Shown here: in pieces, positions 17,590 through 25,254 of the stretch
Numbering within the stretch: the stretch's first letter is position 1
Layout: the number at the start of each line of letters is the position of its first letter
NCBI GenBank assembly: GCA_900764105.1
Contig: CAAFMS010000010.1
Span: forward strand, 186,001 to 250,000
Source: Clostridia bacterium
GTDB lineage: Bacteria; Bacillota; Clostridia; Christensenellales; Borkfalkiaceae
Direction: 5' to 3'
Length of the DNA: 64,000 nt
Program-made: the position numbers and the translations under genes
Notes under the pieces: model-generated
Seen by the model: the letters and a program-made list of their open reading frames with translations, nothing else
Told to the model about the DNA's origin: nothing
Databases searched by the model: none

Positions 17590-18537
17590 ATGAAGGAGAA
17601 TAATACCGATAAAAAATACGGCGTGACAGGCAGAGCGTTGTTGTTCGCGGCGACCATAGTTTGGGGTAGTTCTTTCGTTATTCTGAAAGACACGCTTGCT
17701 ATGCTCGGAAACGGAAATTTCACCTTTTTCGTTCTCGCATGCCGCTTTTTGATTGCCGGCGTCATATTTTCCGCGGCGTCGCTCAGAAGGTTTTCTAAAC
17801 TCGACAAAAAAACCGCGTTGCGCGGAATATTGCTCGGCGTGATTTTGTTCGCGGCGTATTCCGTTCAGACTATCGCTCTCAAATTTACAACGCCCTCTAA
17901 AAATGCGTTTTTAACTGAGATTTACTGCGTTTTAGTGCCGTTTTTATCTTGGCTTATACTAAAAAAAAGACCGTCGGCGAAAAACTTCGTCGCGGCGGGG
18001 ATATGCCTTACGGGCGTGCTTATAATCGCTTTTTTCGGCAGAGTAGAGACCGGTTCAAACGAGACTTTGGGCGACTGGCTTACCGTCGTTTGCGGACTGT
18101 TTTACGCATTACAAATGGTCTATATCGCAAAATACCGCGAGGACGATTCGATGCTTTTGCTGACCGTCGAGATACTTACGGCAGCGATATTATGCTCGCT
18201 CACTTCGGCGATTTTCGAGTTTCCGAGACATTATAACGAGTTGCAACTCACGTTCGAGGCGGGCTGGAAAATACTTTACTTAGGAATTATGGCGACCTGT
18301 TTCGCTCAATTCGCTCAGTTATACGGGCAAAAATGGACTACTGCGACAACGACTTCGATAATAATGTGTTTCGAGGGGGTGTTCGGGGTAGTGTTTGAAC
18401 TGATATTCGGATATAACAATCTGAACGCGTATATAATAATAGGTTTTTCGCTTATATTCCTTACTCTTATCGTAAATGAAACCGACTGGGGCGGCATAAG
18501 GCGAAAAATCGAAGAGCGTAAAGTCGGGAAGAAATAG
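17590..18537 (+). CDS. EamA/DMT-family transporter
   Basis: About 315 residues with ten hydrophobic helices in two EamA halves: FAATIVWGSSFVILKD at the start of half one and LGDWLTVVCGLFYALQMVYIAKY at the start of half two. It probably exports a small metabolite; the substrate cannot be read from sequence. The start is uncertain: ATG 17590 (MKENNTDKK) is preferred to ATG 17551, which lies in the rpmF terminator; neither has a good RBS. Confidence 0.88.
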   Translation: MKENNTDKKYGVTGRALLFAATIVWGSSFVILKDTLAMLGNGNFTFFVLACRFLIAGVIFSAASLRRFSKLDKKTALRGILLGVILFAAYSVQTIALKFTTPSKNAFLTEIYCVLVPFLSWLILKKRPSAKNFVAAGICLTGVLIIAFFGRVETGSNETLGDWLTVVCGLFYALQMVYIAKYREDDSMLLLTVEILTAAILCSLTSAIFEFPRHYNELQLTFEAGWKILYLGIMATCFAQFAQLYGQKWTTATTTSIIMCFEGVFGVVFELIFGYNNLNAYIIIGFSLIFLTLIVNETDWGGIRRKIEERKVGKK

Positions 18538-18551
18538 AAACAAAAATAAGA

Positions 18552-18586
18552 AGCCGCAGACTTATTGATGCAATAAGTCTGCGGCT
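18552..18586 (+). terminator. Terminator after the EamA gene
   Basis: A perfect 16-bp stem (AGCCGCAGACTTATTG / CAATAAGTCTGCGGCT) with loop ATG begins 15 bp after the stop. The T-tract is poor (CTTTGATATTTTT), but stem strength supports a terminator. Confidence 0.75.
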
Positions 18587-18650
18587 CTTTGATATTTTTA
18601 AGTAAAAAAATTATCTCAAATTGCAGATAAATCTGCATAAAATAAATATT

Positions 18651-18677
18651 CTTGCTTTCCCCAAAGGAGAAAGCAAG
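18651..18677. repeat. Minimal copy D of the dispersed repeat
   Basis: CTTGCTTTCCCC fused to its inverse GGAGAAAGCAAG: both terminal arms of the repeat with the body missing. It lies between the EamA gene and convergent spoVG and could now serve as a hairpin. Confidence 0.6.
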
Positions 18678-18724
18678 AAAAAGCAACATTTTATATTTTT
18701 AATAGTTCCTCTTTTGTTTGCGTT

Positions 18725-18994
18725 TTATTCCTCTTTCGCGTTTTCGAGTTTGAACGCTTCCAAAACCGCGTCTATAACCGTCTGCCTCGTTTCCGAGTTT
18801 ATCGGGTGAGCGATGTCCTTGTATTCGCCGTCGCTCGTTTTTCTCGACGGCATCGCCACGAAATATCCGTCCGTTCCGTCGATGACCTTTATGTCGTGAA
18901 TTACAAAACAGTCGTCGATGGTTATCGAAGCGACCGCTTTAAGTTTGCTGTCGTCTTTTTTGACGAGTCTTACTCTTACGTCTGAAATTTTCAT
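18725..18994 (-). CDS. spoVG: Septation/regulatory protein SpoVG
   Basis: 89 residues from ATG 18994, which has GAGGCGG 5 nt upstream; an ATG 18 nt earlier is in frame but lacks that spacing. ISDVRVRLV, LKAVASITIDDCFVIHDIKVI and FVAMPSRK are the SpoVG signature segments. Nucleic-acid-binding regulator in Bacillota. The C-terminus is an acidic helix. Confidence 0.96.
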   Translation of the reverse strand: MKISDVRVRLVKKDDSKLKAVASITIDDCFVIHDIKVIDGTDGYFVAMPSRKTSDGEYKDIAHPINSETRQTVIDAVLEAFKLENAKEE

Positions 18995-19125
18995 TTTTAC
19001 CGCCTCATGCATTTTTATATTACTATAATACTATAAATATTTAATAATTTCAATAGTTTTTTAAAAATTTTTTACTTTTTTTTGCTATTTTATCGAATTT
19101 GTTAAAAAAATACCGACCTGAATCA

Positions 19126-19131
19126 TATAAT
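19126..19131 (+). promoter_or_regulatory. -10 box of murC, 5 nt before the start codon
   Basis: TATAAT lies 5 nt before ATG 19137. The -35 is poor (TTGTTA at 19099-19104 gives a 21-bp spacer). No Shine-Dalgarno is present in the 5-nt gap. Confidence 0.55.
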
Positions 19132-19136
19132 TTGGT

Positions 19137-20474
19137 ATGAAAATCGAGAAGAAAAATCTTAAAGTTCATTTTATCGGTATATGCGGAGTCAGTATGAGCG
19201 CGCTTGCCAAATACCTTTTTTCCGTCGGATTTATCGTTAGCGGCAGCGATTTGGCGGACGGGGAAATAGCCGCCGATTTAAAGAAAAACGGTATACGGGT
19301 ATTCATCGGTCACGACGAAAAGAACGTAATCGGGAAAGAAGTGGTCGTTTATAACGACGCTGTAAAGCCCGACAACGTGGAACTTAAAGCGGCTGAAAAA
19401 GAGGGCGCGTTTATCGTAAGACGAGCGGAACTTCTGAAAATGGTCTCGGAAAATTTCGGCAAGAGAATAGGAATCGCGGGTTGCCACGGCAAAACTACCG
19501 CTTGTTGTATGATTGCTCATGTGTTTAAACGCGCAAATCTTCGGTTCACCGCGCATATAGGCGGTTTCGATACGAAATTCGGAAACGTCGTTTTGTCGGG
19601 TAGTAAAATTTTTTTGAGCGAGGTCTGCGAGTTCAAAAAGAACCTTACTCTATTCGACGCCGATTTGGCCGTTTGTCTGAACGCCGAAGCGGATCATCTC
19701 GACTGTTACGAGAACTCGGGCGAACTGAAAAAAACCTACATCAACTACCTTACGAGAGGCTATAAGTCGATTATCTGCGTAGATGACAAAACATTGAGCG
19801 AATACGACGGCGATAACGCAGTCACTTTCGGTTTAAAAAACGGCGCCGATTTTACCGCAAAAAACATACGCGAAAAGAACGGCAGATACTCGTTCGACCT
19901 TGTAGTCTACGGTGTAAAAACCGAAAGAATAAACCTTAGAGTATACGGAAAACATAATATCGAAAACGCTCTGGCGGCGAGCGCGGTCGCCTTTTTGTGC
20001 GGAGTAGGTTCGGATAAAATCAAAAAGGGTCTCGAAGACTTCGAGGGGGTAAAACGTCGTTTTGAAAAAATCGGCGAAATAAACGGCGCGGAAGTAATAG
20101 CCGACTACGCCCATCACCCGACCGAGATAAAAGAGGCTGTTGAAACCGCCGAGGAGATGCGTAAGGGCAAAGTATACGTCGTATTTCAGCCGCATACGTA
20201 TTCCCGAACGGTATTTTTAAAAGAACAGTTCGTGAGCGTACTCGGAAAAATTCAAAATCTTATAATTTATAAAACGTTCCCCGCAAGGGAAGAGTATATA
20301 GAAGGCGGCAGCGGCAAGGACCTTGCGGACCTTCTCGGGAACGCCGATTATATCGAGGACGCAGAGGAAATCGTGAGGGTTTTGCGGTCGAAAGCGAAGA
20401 AAAAGGACTTAGTTTTAATACTCGGCGCGGGCGATTTGTATTTTCCGATAAAAAATTTGTTAAACGGGTTGTAA
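19137..20474 (+). CDS. murC: UDP-N-acetylmuramate--L-alanine ligase
   Basis: 445 residues. Adds L-Ala to UDP-MurNAc, the first step of the peptidoglycan stem peptide. N-terminal Rossmann motif HFIGICGVSMSALA, ATP loop IAGCHGKTT (113-121), the NAEADHLD segment (family NxExDHxD) and a C-terminal ADYAHHPTEI motif identify it. Length is slightly short of the usual 455-470. It stands alone rather than in a dcw cluster. Confidence 0.96.
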   Translation: MKIEKKNLKVHFIGICGVSMSALAKYLFSVGFIVSGSDLADGEIAADLKKNGIRVFIGHDEKNVIGKEVVVYNDAVKPDNVELKAAEKEGAFIVRRAELLKMVSENFGKRIGIAGCHGKTTACCMIAHVFKRANLRFTAHIGGFDTKFGNVVLSGSKIFLSEVCEFKKNLTLFDADLAVCLNAEADHLDCYENSGELKKTYINYLTRGYKSIICVDDKTLSEYDGDNAVTFGLKNGADFTAKNIREKNGRYSFDLVVYGVKTERINLRVYGKHNIENALAASAVAFLCGVGSDKIKKGLEDFEGVKRRFEKIGEINGAEVIADYAHHPTEIKEAVETAEEMRKGKVYVVFQPHTYSRTVFLKEQFVSVLGKIQNLIIYKTFPAREEYIEGGSGKDLADLLGNADYIEDAEEIVRVLRSKAKKKDLVLILGAGDLYFPIKNLLNGL

Positions 20475-20526
20475 AAGTTTGCGAAAAGTGTTAGAATAGA
20501 GGTAACAAAAGAAAGGGAGTATAAAT

Positions 20527-20958
20527 ATGTTAAAGAACGTACCGAAAGTGTTAAGCCCCGAACTTATCAAGGTTTTATGCGAAATGGGGCACGGCGACGA
20601 AATAGTAATCGCGGACGCGAATTTTCCGTCCGAGAATTACGGACAGAGAGTAGTAAGAGCGGACGGCATAAGCGGACCGAAGATTCTCGAAGCGGTGCTT
20701 GAAATGATACCGCTCGATACTTATTCCGACCCGAACGTAATACTTATGCAACTTATGAAATGCGACGAGGGTAAGATAAACCCGACGATATGGAAAGAGT
20801 ATGCGGACATAGCGAAAAGAGTAGACGGAAACGAGAAAATCGGCAATATCGATCGTTTTGAATTTTACGAGAGGGCAAAAAAGGCGTACTGCGTAATAGC
20901 GACGGGCGAAGAGGCGGTATACGCTAACGCGATAGTGAAAAAAGGCGTTATAAAATAA
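20527..20958 (+). CDS. RbsD/FucU-type sugar mutarotase
   Basis: 143 residues. GHGDEIVIADANFPS near the N-terminus holds the catalytic His, and a C-terminal FYERAKKAYCVIATGEE segment matches FucU more than RbsD. It interconverts sugar anomers, probably fucose. RBS GAAAGGGAG; start ATG 20527. No other fucose gene is nearby. Confidence 0.88.
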   Translation: MLKNVPKVLSPELIKVLCEMGHGDEIVIADANFPSENYGQRVVRADGISGPKILEAVLEMIPLDTYSDPNVILMQLMKCDEGKINPTIWKEYADIAKRVDGNEKIGNIDRFEFYERAKKAYCVIATGEEAVYANAIVKKGVIK

Positions 20959-20980
20959 TAATAACCGACGAAAAATAAAA

Positions 20981-21018
20981 CTTAAAGCGGCGACGGGCAA
21001 GCCCGTCGCCGCTTTAAG
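20981..21018. terminator. 18-bp perfect hairpin, left copy
   Basis: CTTAAAGCGGCGACGGGC and its exact inverse with loop AA, flanked by A/T runs on both sides. The same arm is found at 23468-23498, so this is a repeated terminator-like element. It ends the mutarotase gene and also faces the XRE gene. Confidence 0.8.
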
Positions 21019-21034
21019 TATAAAATTTAGGAAA

Positions 21035-21262
21035 TTAGACTTTCAAAATCTCTTCAAAAGTCGTATTTAGAATCTCCTTAATCAAAATCAGTTCGTCGGG
21101 GTAGAGGTGTCTTTGACCGACTTCAATTTTTGCAATCGCGCTTCGAGTTATATCGCAACCCCTTAATTGTAATTTAGTGGCGAGAAATTCCTGCGTGATA
21201 TTTGCGTTTTCACGAATGTCCCGTATATTGTTGCCGATTTTCGTTTCAGTAATTTTGTCCAT
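21035..21262 (-). CDS. XRE-family repressor
   Basis: 75 residues, almost entirely one HTH_3 domain: IGNNIRDIRENANITQEFLA..., then SAIAKIEVGQRHLYPDELILIK. It is divergent from 21386, with a strong promoter and a perfect palindrome between them, so autoregulation is likely. Confidence 0.85.
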   Translation of the reverse strand: MDKITETKIGNNIRDIRENANITQEFLATKLQLRGCDITRSAIAKIEVGQRHLYPDELILIKEILNTTFEEILKV

Positions 21263-21289
21263 AAAATATCACTTTACTTTCTGTTTTGC

Positions 21290-21341
21290 TTGACAATATT
21301 ATTACACTTTGATACACTAAAAATGCACTTATATAAGTGCA
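21290..21341 (+). promoter_or_regulatory. Promoter with perfect 18-bp operator palindrome
   Basis: TTGACA (21290-21295), 17 bp, TACACT (21313-21318), followed by TGCACTTATATAAGTGCA (21324-21341), a perfect inverted repeat placed over the expected transcription start. A second inverted pair, GTACA...TGTAC, lies at 21357-21371. Likely operator of the adjacent XRE protein. Confidence 0.7.
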
Positions 21342-21385
21342 AATATAAAATAAAGAGTACATAAATTGTACAAACAGGAGGACTT

Positions 21386-21838
21386 ATGAGACAAAAGACG
21401 GTATTCAACGTTGGCGACGAGTGGAGAGGTTATAACAAGGTAGATATGATAAACAACATATTCAAAACGAATTATAAGCAGTATATGCGTTCGTCCGTAA
21501 AACTTGAAAAATACGGCGAGCCGAGTATGATTGCGTGGTTTGTAAATTTAAACGGTGAAGTTCACGGAACGGGAGCGGATTGGTTGTGGATAAATCATTT
21601 GTATAATTCCGGAACCTTTATAGAAGAGGAATGTGTGAGTATAAGCAAGGAAAAATACGAGTATGAAATGAAAAAACACTTATATCCGATAAGAGCAGTA
21701 TTTCAACTTGACCCGCATAATCGCGGCAACAACTACGAGTGCAGATTTTTAGGCGTGTTTAAACTTACTAAACACGATACGATAACGTGTACGAAAGATT
21801 ACGACAGGATAGCCGACAAATTAGAGTTGTATATTTGA
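21386..21838 (+). CDS. Hypothetical protein, XRE-controlled
   Basis: 150 residues with a strong RBS (AGGAGG, 3 nt gap to ATG). No signal peptide or membrane helix. Segments such as SMIAWFVNLNGEVHG, RAVFQLDPHNRGNNYECRFLGVFKL and YDRIADKLEL suggest a compact beta domain with a C-terminal dimer-like element; I cannot name the family. Its position behind an XRE repressor and operator suggests a conditionally expressed accessory gene. Confidence 0.7.
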   Translation: MRQKTVFNVGDEWRGYNKVDMINNIFKTNYKQYMRSSVKLEKYGEPSMIAWFVNLNGEVHGTGADWLWINHLYNSGTFIEEECVSISKEKYEYEMKKHLYPIRAVFQLDPHNRGNNYECRFLGVFKLTKHDTITCTKDYDRIADKLELYI

Positions 21839-21961
21839 ACAATGTAAAACAATAAAAGAAAAGCGTCGTTTGTTTTGTCGGCGCTTTTTTTCGTTTTGTC
21901 AAGAGGTGGGAACTTTTTGTCCACTGATATTTGTTATAATGTATTTAGGAGGCATTCGATT

Positions 21962-22249
21962 ATGGAGGTGAATTTAAAGAAAGTTATTATTGTATACATA
22001 CTGAAAATATTATACAATTATACGTCTTATGACTATCCTGCGACACAAACAAGCATTGCAAGGTATCTGAACGAAAAAAATATACCATGTAACAGAAAGA
22101 CTGTCGGACGAAATCTGAAATATTTAATCGATATAGGACTTCCGATAAAAAGGAAAGAATATAAAAACGGCGGATATTATTACGACATAGACGAGGATTA
22201 TTTTTTTGTAAGAAATTTAAAACATCAAAAAGGAGATAGAAATGCGTAA
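21962..22249 (+). CDS. Small winged-helix protein (WYL-type N-terminal HTH)
   Basis: 95 residues from ATG 21962 (TAGGAGG upstream; an earlier in-frame ATG at 21875 has no RBS). The segment TQTSIARYLNEKNIPCNRKT followed by VGRNLKYLIDIGLPIKR is a DNA-binding HTH with recognition helix and wing. There is no ligand domain, so it may pair with the next gene, which it overlaps by 8 bp. Confidence 0.75.
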   Translation: MEVNLKKVIIVYILKILYNYTSYDYPATQTSIARYLNEKNIPCNRKTVGRNLKYLIDIGLPIKRKEYKNGGYYYDIDEDYFFVRNLKHQKGDRNA

Positions 22250-23000
22250 ATTTATAACTTTAACACAGATATTGCCATGCTTCTTTATGGGGGGAATTGT
22301 GGGTGGTATAATTTCAAAAAGGGTCGGACTTATTATATTATGCGTATTTTTACTAATTGTGGATATTATTGTAGGTATTACATTACAATACTTTTTTGAA
22401 AAGGGAATTGACAACAGATTCAAAAAAACGATATTGACTGTCGGTGAAGCAGATAAAATCTTATATGAGGCAAAAAATAAAACGACAGACGATGATTCGG
22501 ACGATGACATTTATGCTGACAAGCCGATAAATTCTCAAACGGTAACAAGAAATAAAAATGCTGTAGTTTACATAAACAACGAATATTATCTCGAAAGAAT
22601 AGGGTCTATTATATCCGAATTGAAACAAGAAGGCGGTGGGAGAATTGTTCATGGAATAGCGACCGACGATACGGGTATATTTCTTATCGATTTATTTTCG
22701 GATATGCCTATGAGTCCCGATAGAGATTCGCTTTTTGGAATGAATTTTGTTTCGGTAGAAGAGATAGGCGAAACGCCTTCGCTTTTTTATTCGTTTATGC
22801 ACAAGAAAAGTACTCTATGCGATACCGCGCTTATAGTTCTAACGCATATCAAGAATCTTGGAATCAGAGTTTTCGTTGTTGAAACTTCGATTGATTGTTA
22901 TTGTTTGTGCGAATATGCGGGAAGATCGCATAAAAACTATGGAAGAGTGGAGTTAAGCGAAGTTCCGTATAAAATACAAGAAATAATATGCGAGGTGTAA
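22242..23000 (+). CDS. Hypothetical membrane protein with cytosolic domain
   Basis: 252 residues. A two-helix hairpin at about residues 8-28 and 30-52, then an acidic linker (DDDSDDDIYAD), then a soluble alpha/beta domain of about 150 residues (VVYINNEYYLERIG, GRIVHGIATDDTGIFLIDLF, ALIVLTHIKNLGIRVFVVET). RBS AAAGGAGA. No named family. Middle gene of a three-gene operon. Confidence 0.7.
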   Translation: MRKFITLTQILPCFFMGGIVGGIISKRVGLIILCVFLLIVDIIVGITLQYFFEKGIDNRFKKTILTVGEADKILYEAKNKTTDDDSDDDIYADKPINSQTVTRNKNAVVYINNEYYLERIGSIISELKQEGGGRIVHGIATDDTGIFLIDLFSDMPMSPDRDSLFGMNFVSVEEIGETPSLFYSFMHKKSTLCDTALIVLTHIKNLGIRVFVVETSIDCYCLCEYAGRSHKNYGRVELSEVPYKIQEIICEV

Positions 23001-23002
23001 TT

Positions 23003-23431
23003 ATGGGTATGATAACATACGGATTCCGAGTACTTAAAATATTTAAAAACGACAATAAGTACGCCTTGTTTTCGTTGAGTGAGATGGTTTCCGCAATCGT
23101 AAATCTCAAGGATGCCGAAAACAATCTGAAAGTGAGAGAGTATATGTACGTGTTACAAGCATATTCCTATTTAAAAAGAAAGAAAGAGAAACGATACATG
23201 AATAAAAAAATTTTTTTAGAATTTGCAGACTTGATAATGGCAGATTTTGATATGGTTGTTCCGCTTTACAGGTTTTGCGGGAACACAAGAATGAGCGCAG
23301 TGATGCTTGCCGACGAAGAGAATAAGTATGAATACAGAGAACGGGCTAAAAAAATTTTAATGAATAATGGTTTTTACGGGAAAGAATGGGAGAGCTTGCG
23401 TAGGGAATTTATAGACGAGTTTTACTCGTGA
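23003..23431 (+). CDS. Hypothetical helical protein
   Basis: 142 residues from ATG 23003, which is preceded by GAGGTG; an ATG at 22988 overlaps the previous stop region but lies before this RBS. Predominantly helical and basic in the middle (LKRKKEKRYMNKK). Third gene of the 21962-23431 operon; function unknown. Confidence 0.65.
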   Translation: MGMITYGFRVLKIFKNDNKYALFSLSEMVSAIVNLKDAENNLKVREYMYVLQAYSYLKRKKEKRYMNKKIFLEFADLIMADFDMVVPLYRFCGNTRMSAVMLADEENKYEYRERAKKILMNNGFYGKEWESLRREFIDEFYS

Positions 23432-23467
23432 GCTATGCTATTTTAGATTAAAATCGATAGGCGTAAG

Positions 23468-23498
23468 CGGCGACGGGCATGCCCGTCGCCGCTTTAAG
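23468..23498. terminator. Repeated hairpin, right copy
   Basis: AAGCGGCGACGGGCA / TGCCCGTCGCCGCTT plus CTTTAAGTTTTATTTT on the right, which is the exact inverse of the left flank of the copy at 20974-20998. The two copies bracket the 21.0-23.5 kb gene block. Confidence 0.75.
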
Positions 23499-23513
23499 TT
23501 TTATTTTCTATTG

Positions 23514-23747
23514 TCAGTCGTCTAAATCGTCAAATAACGGACTGTCGAAAAATTCCTTTAAAGTTATTCCGAGGCCGTCGCACAAATATCTTATCGTCGC
23601 AAGTTTCGGGTTCTGGCTTCTGCCCGAAAAAATGCTATTGACCGTCGATTGTATTACACCCGACATTGTACATAGTTTATTCGGAGTAATATTCCTTTCG
23701 TTGCAATATTCTAAAATTCTTTTCCCGACCGCTTCGTGTAATTTCAT
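23514..23747 (-). CDS. XRE-family regulator
   Basis: 77 residues from ATG 23747 (MKLHEAVGKRILEYC); an alternative GTG start at 23783 adds 12 residues. The HTH is NITPNKLCTMSGVIQSTVNS and the acidic tail is FFDSPLFDDLDD. An imperfect 24-bp palindrome lies 60-90 bp upstream. Confidence 0.85.
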   Translation of the reverse strand: MKLHEAVGKRILEYCNERNITPNKLCTMSGVIQSTVNSIFSGRSQNPKLATIRYLCDGLGITLKEFFDSPLFDDLDD

Positions 23748-23810
23748 AATATGTTTATTTCCGTTTATTGTTAATGTATTCACAGCAATTTTAACAATAA
23801 GGGAAAAATA

Positions 23811-23834
23811 ATGTTGTGAATGTATTCATAACAT
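23811..23834. promoter_or_regulatory. Imperfect 24-bp palindrome, probable operator
   Basis: ATGTTGTGAATG and its near-inverse TATTCATAACAT match at 10 of 12 pairs. The core word AATGTATTCA is repeated directly at 23773-23782 and 23819-23828. Located between the XRE gene (-) and the toxin-antitoxin promoter (+). Confidence 0.55.
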
Positions 23835-23920
23835 TGTAAAGCTTTACACGTTTTTCTCGGCAGTTTTCGACAAATGAAAAAATCTAAAAACCGTACTAAA
23901 TTGAATTTTAATAAAAAATA

Positions 23921-23949
23921 TTGACATTGTGCCATAATTATGCTACAAT
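23921..23949 (+). promoter_or_regulatory. Promoter of the toxin-antitoxin operon
   Basis: TTGACA (23921-23926), 17 bp, TACAAT (23944-23949). The leader carries AGGAGG before ATG 23982. Confidence 0.8.
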
Positions 23950-23981
23950 AATAACACAATACAGATACAGGAGGCGAATAT

Positions 23982-24248
23982 ATGCCGCAGATTATCCCTA
24001 TTAGAGATTTAAGAGACACTACCAAATTGTCTGAAATGTGTAACGCTACTAACGAGCCGATATTCGTAACGAAAAATGGCTACGGCGATATGGTAATAAT
24101 GAGTATGCAAGCGTATGAGGCGCAACTTGCGAGAGTGAATATGTACGCGGATATTGCAAAAGGGAAGGCTCAGGCGGATAATGGAGAATTGCTCGACGGT
24201 CCGTTGACAATGAAGAAACTAAGGAAGAAATATGGCGAACAAATATAA
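23982..24248 (+). CDS. Phd/YefM-type antitoxin
   Basis: 88 residues. The opening PQIIPIRDLRDTTKLSEMC and the following EPIFVTKNGYGDMVIMS are the Phd/YefM DNA-binding fold; the C-terminal half (LLDGPLTMKKLRKKYG) would wrap the toxin. It probably autoregulates through the palindromic upstream region. It overlaps the toxin gene by 17 bp, typical for such pairs. Confidence 0.9.
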   Translation: MPQIIPIRDLRDTTKLSEMCNATNEPIFVTKNGYGDMVIMSMQAYEAQLARVNMYADIAKGKAQADNGELLDGPLTMKKLRKKYGEQI

Positions 24249-24564
24249 CTATAATTTTACGCCGCTTGCCGAAGAGGACGTTGATTCTGTCTTAACTTAT
24301 TTGTCTGAAAAACTGTTGAACGGCAAGGCGGCAGTCGATTTATTTGCGAAAATTGAAAGAACGGTAGAAAATATTTGTGAGTTTCCTTATTCTTACGCCG
24401 ATTGTTCGTGCTTTTTAATAACTAACGAAAGTATACGGCGAGCCGTTATAGATAATTATGTGTTGGTATATGAGGTTATAGAAGAGACGAAGCAAATAAA
24501 CTTTTTACGTTTTAGATACGCGAAGATGAATTTAATGAAGATAAATATAAACGATAAAAAGTAG
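24232..24564 (+). CDS. RelE/ParE-superfamily toxin
   Basis: 110 residues: YNFTPLAEEDVDSVLTYLSEKL, then a central helix and a C-terminal VIDNYVLVYEVIEETKQINFLRFRYAKM beta sheet, the RelE/ParE order. Whether it cuts mRNA or poisons gyrase cannot be decided here. Pairs with the antitoxin directly upstream. Confidence 0.88.
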   Translation: MANKYNYNFTPLAEEDVDSVLTYLSEKLLNGKAAVDLFAKIERTVENICEFPYSYADCSCFLITNESIRRAVIDNYVLVYEVIEETKQINFLRFRYAKMNLMKININDKK

Positions 24565-24608
24565 GGGATTTGCTAATTTTTGTCTGACATAGAGCAAAAA
24601 TAGTAATT

Positions 24609-24754
24609 GCACCTTCGGGGATTTTGCCGTTTTCCGCAAGCGGGAGTTCTACGGCAAGAATTTGCTACGCAAATTGACGCTCGACGGCATTTTGAGTCGC
24701 ATAAATACAACAGTAGCGTTTATGCCGCATAACGAGTCCCCTTAAAGGTAGCAC
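24609..24754. repeat. Inverted-repeat element with tRNA-like ends
   Basis: GCACCTTCGGGGA (24609-24621) is loosely inverted at TCCCCTTAAAGGTAGCAC (24737-24754). The left end equals the 3' part of the tRNA-Lys(CTT) gene 190 bp away (GCACCTTCGGGGACTCGAA). Inner hairpins GCCG...CGGC are present. It looks like a small palindromic element or a tRNA-gene remnant; non-coding. Confidence 0.45.
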
Positions 24755-24759
24755 CAACA

Positions 24760-24790
24760 AAAAGGGATAGGTTGAAAACCTATCCCTTTT
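24760..24790 (-). terminator. Terminator of the tRNA operon
   Basis: AAAAGGGATAGGT / ACCTATCCCTTTT, a 13-bp perfect stem with a 5-nt loop, lying 4 bp past the last tRNA on the minus strand. The outer bases extend the palindrome (GCACCAAC / GTTGGTGC) into the tRNA 3' end. Confidence 0.85.
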
Positions 24791-24794
24791 TTGT

Positions 24795-24870
24795 TGGTGC
24801 ACCTTCGGGGACTCGAACCCCGGACCCACTGATTAAGAGTCAGTTGCTCTACCAACTGAGCTAAAGGTGC
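24795..24870 (-). tRNA. tRNA-Lys(CTT)
   Basis: Complete cloverleaf on the minus strand with acceptor GCACCTT/AAGGTGC, anticodon loop CTCTTAA (CTT) and TTCGAGT T-loop; CCA is encoded. Its first base abuts the last base of the next tRNA with no spacer. Confidence 0.97.
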
Positions 24871-24946
24871 TGGTGATCCATCGGGGACTCGAACCCCGGA
24901 CAACATGATTAAAAGTCATGTGCTCTACCACCTGAGCTAATGGACC
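24871..24946 (-). tRNA. tRNA-Lys(TTT)
   Basis: Acceptor GGTCCAT/ATGGATC (one G-U pair), anticodon loop CTTTTAA (TTT), encoded CCA. Directly abuts tRNA-Lys(CTT). Confidence 0.97.
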
Positions 24947-24961
24947 ATATTAAGTTTTTTT

Positions 24962-25036
24962 TGGCTGGGGTGGCAGGATTTGAACCTACGAATACTGGAA
25001 TCAAAATCCAGTGCCTTACCGCTTGGCGACACCCCA
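24962..25036 (-). tRNA. tRNA-Gln(TTG)
   Basis: Acceptor TGGGGTG/CACCCCA, anticodon loop TTTTGAT (TTG), encoded CCA. Confidence 0.96.
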
Positions 25037-25045
25037 AAGTTATAA

Positions 25046-25123
25046 TGGGGCGGGAGATGGGAGTCGAACCCACGACCTTCAGGACCACAATCTGACGCTC
25101 TAACCAACTGCGCTACTCCCGCC
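25046..25123 (-). tRNA. tRNA-His(GTG)
   Basis: Extra 5' G opposite C73 (the His identity element), acceptor GCGGGAG/CTCCCGC, anticodon loop TTGTGGT (GTG), encoded CCA. Confidence 0.96.
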
Positions 25124-25131
25124 ATAAGGCT

Positions 25132-25208
25132 TGGTGCGCCTGAAGGGATTCGAACCCCTGACACCCGCCTTAGAAGGGCGGTGCTCTATCCAACTGAGCT
25201 ACAGGCGC
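25132..25208 (-). tRNA. tRNA-Arg(TCT)
   Basis: Acceptor GCGCCTG/CAGGCGC, anticodon loop CTTCTAA (TCT) on a CCGCC/GGCGG stem, encoded CCA. Confidence 0.97.
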
Positions 25209-25254
25209 GTATTGTCGGCAGAGTCCCGTATTTCCATCGTTTTTATAGCAATAA

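Noticed and set aside
20575..21000. Antisense frame beginning in the 20981 hairpin (MPVAALSFIF), repeated at 23479
   Set aside because: The shared start is the hairpin repeat itself; the rest is antisense to the mutarotase or to the XRE gene.
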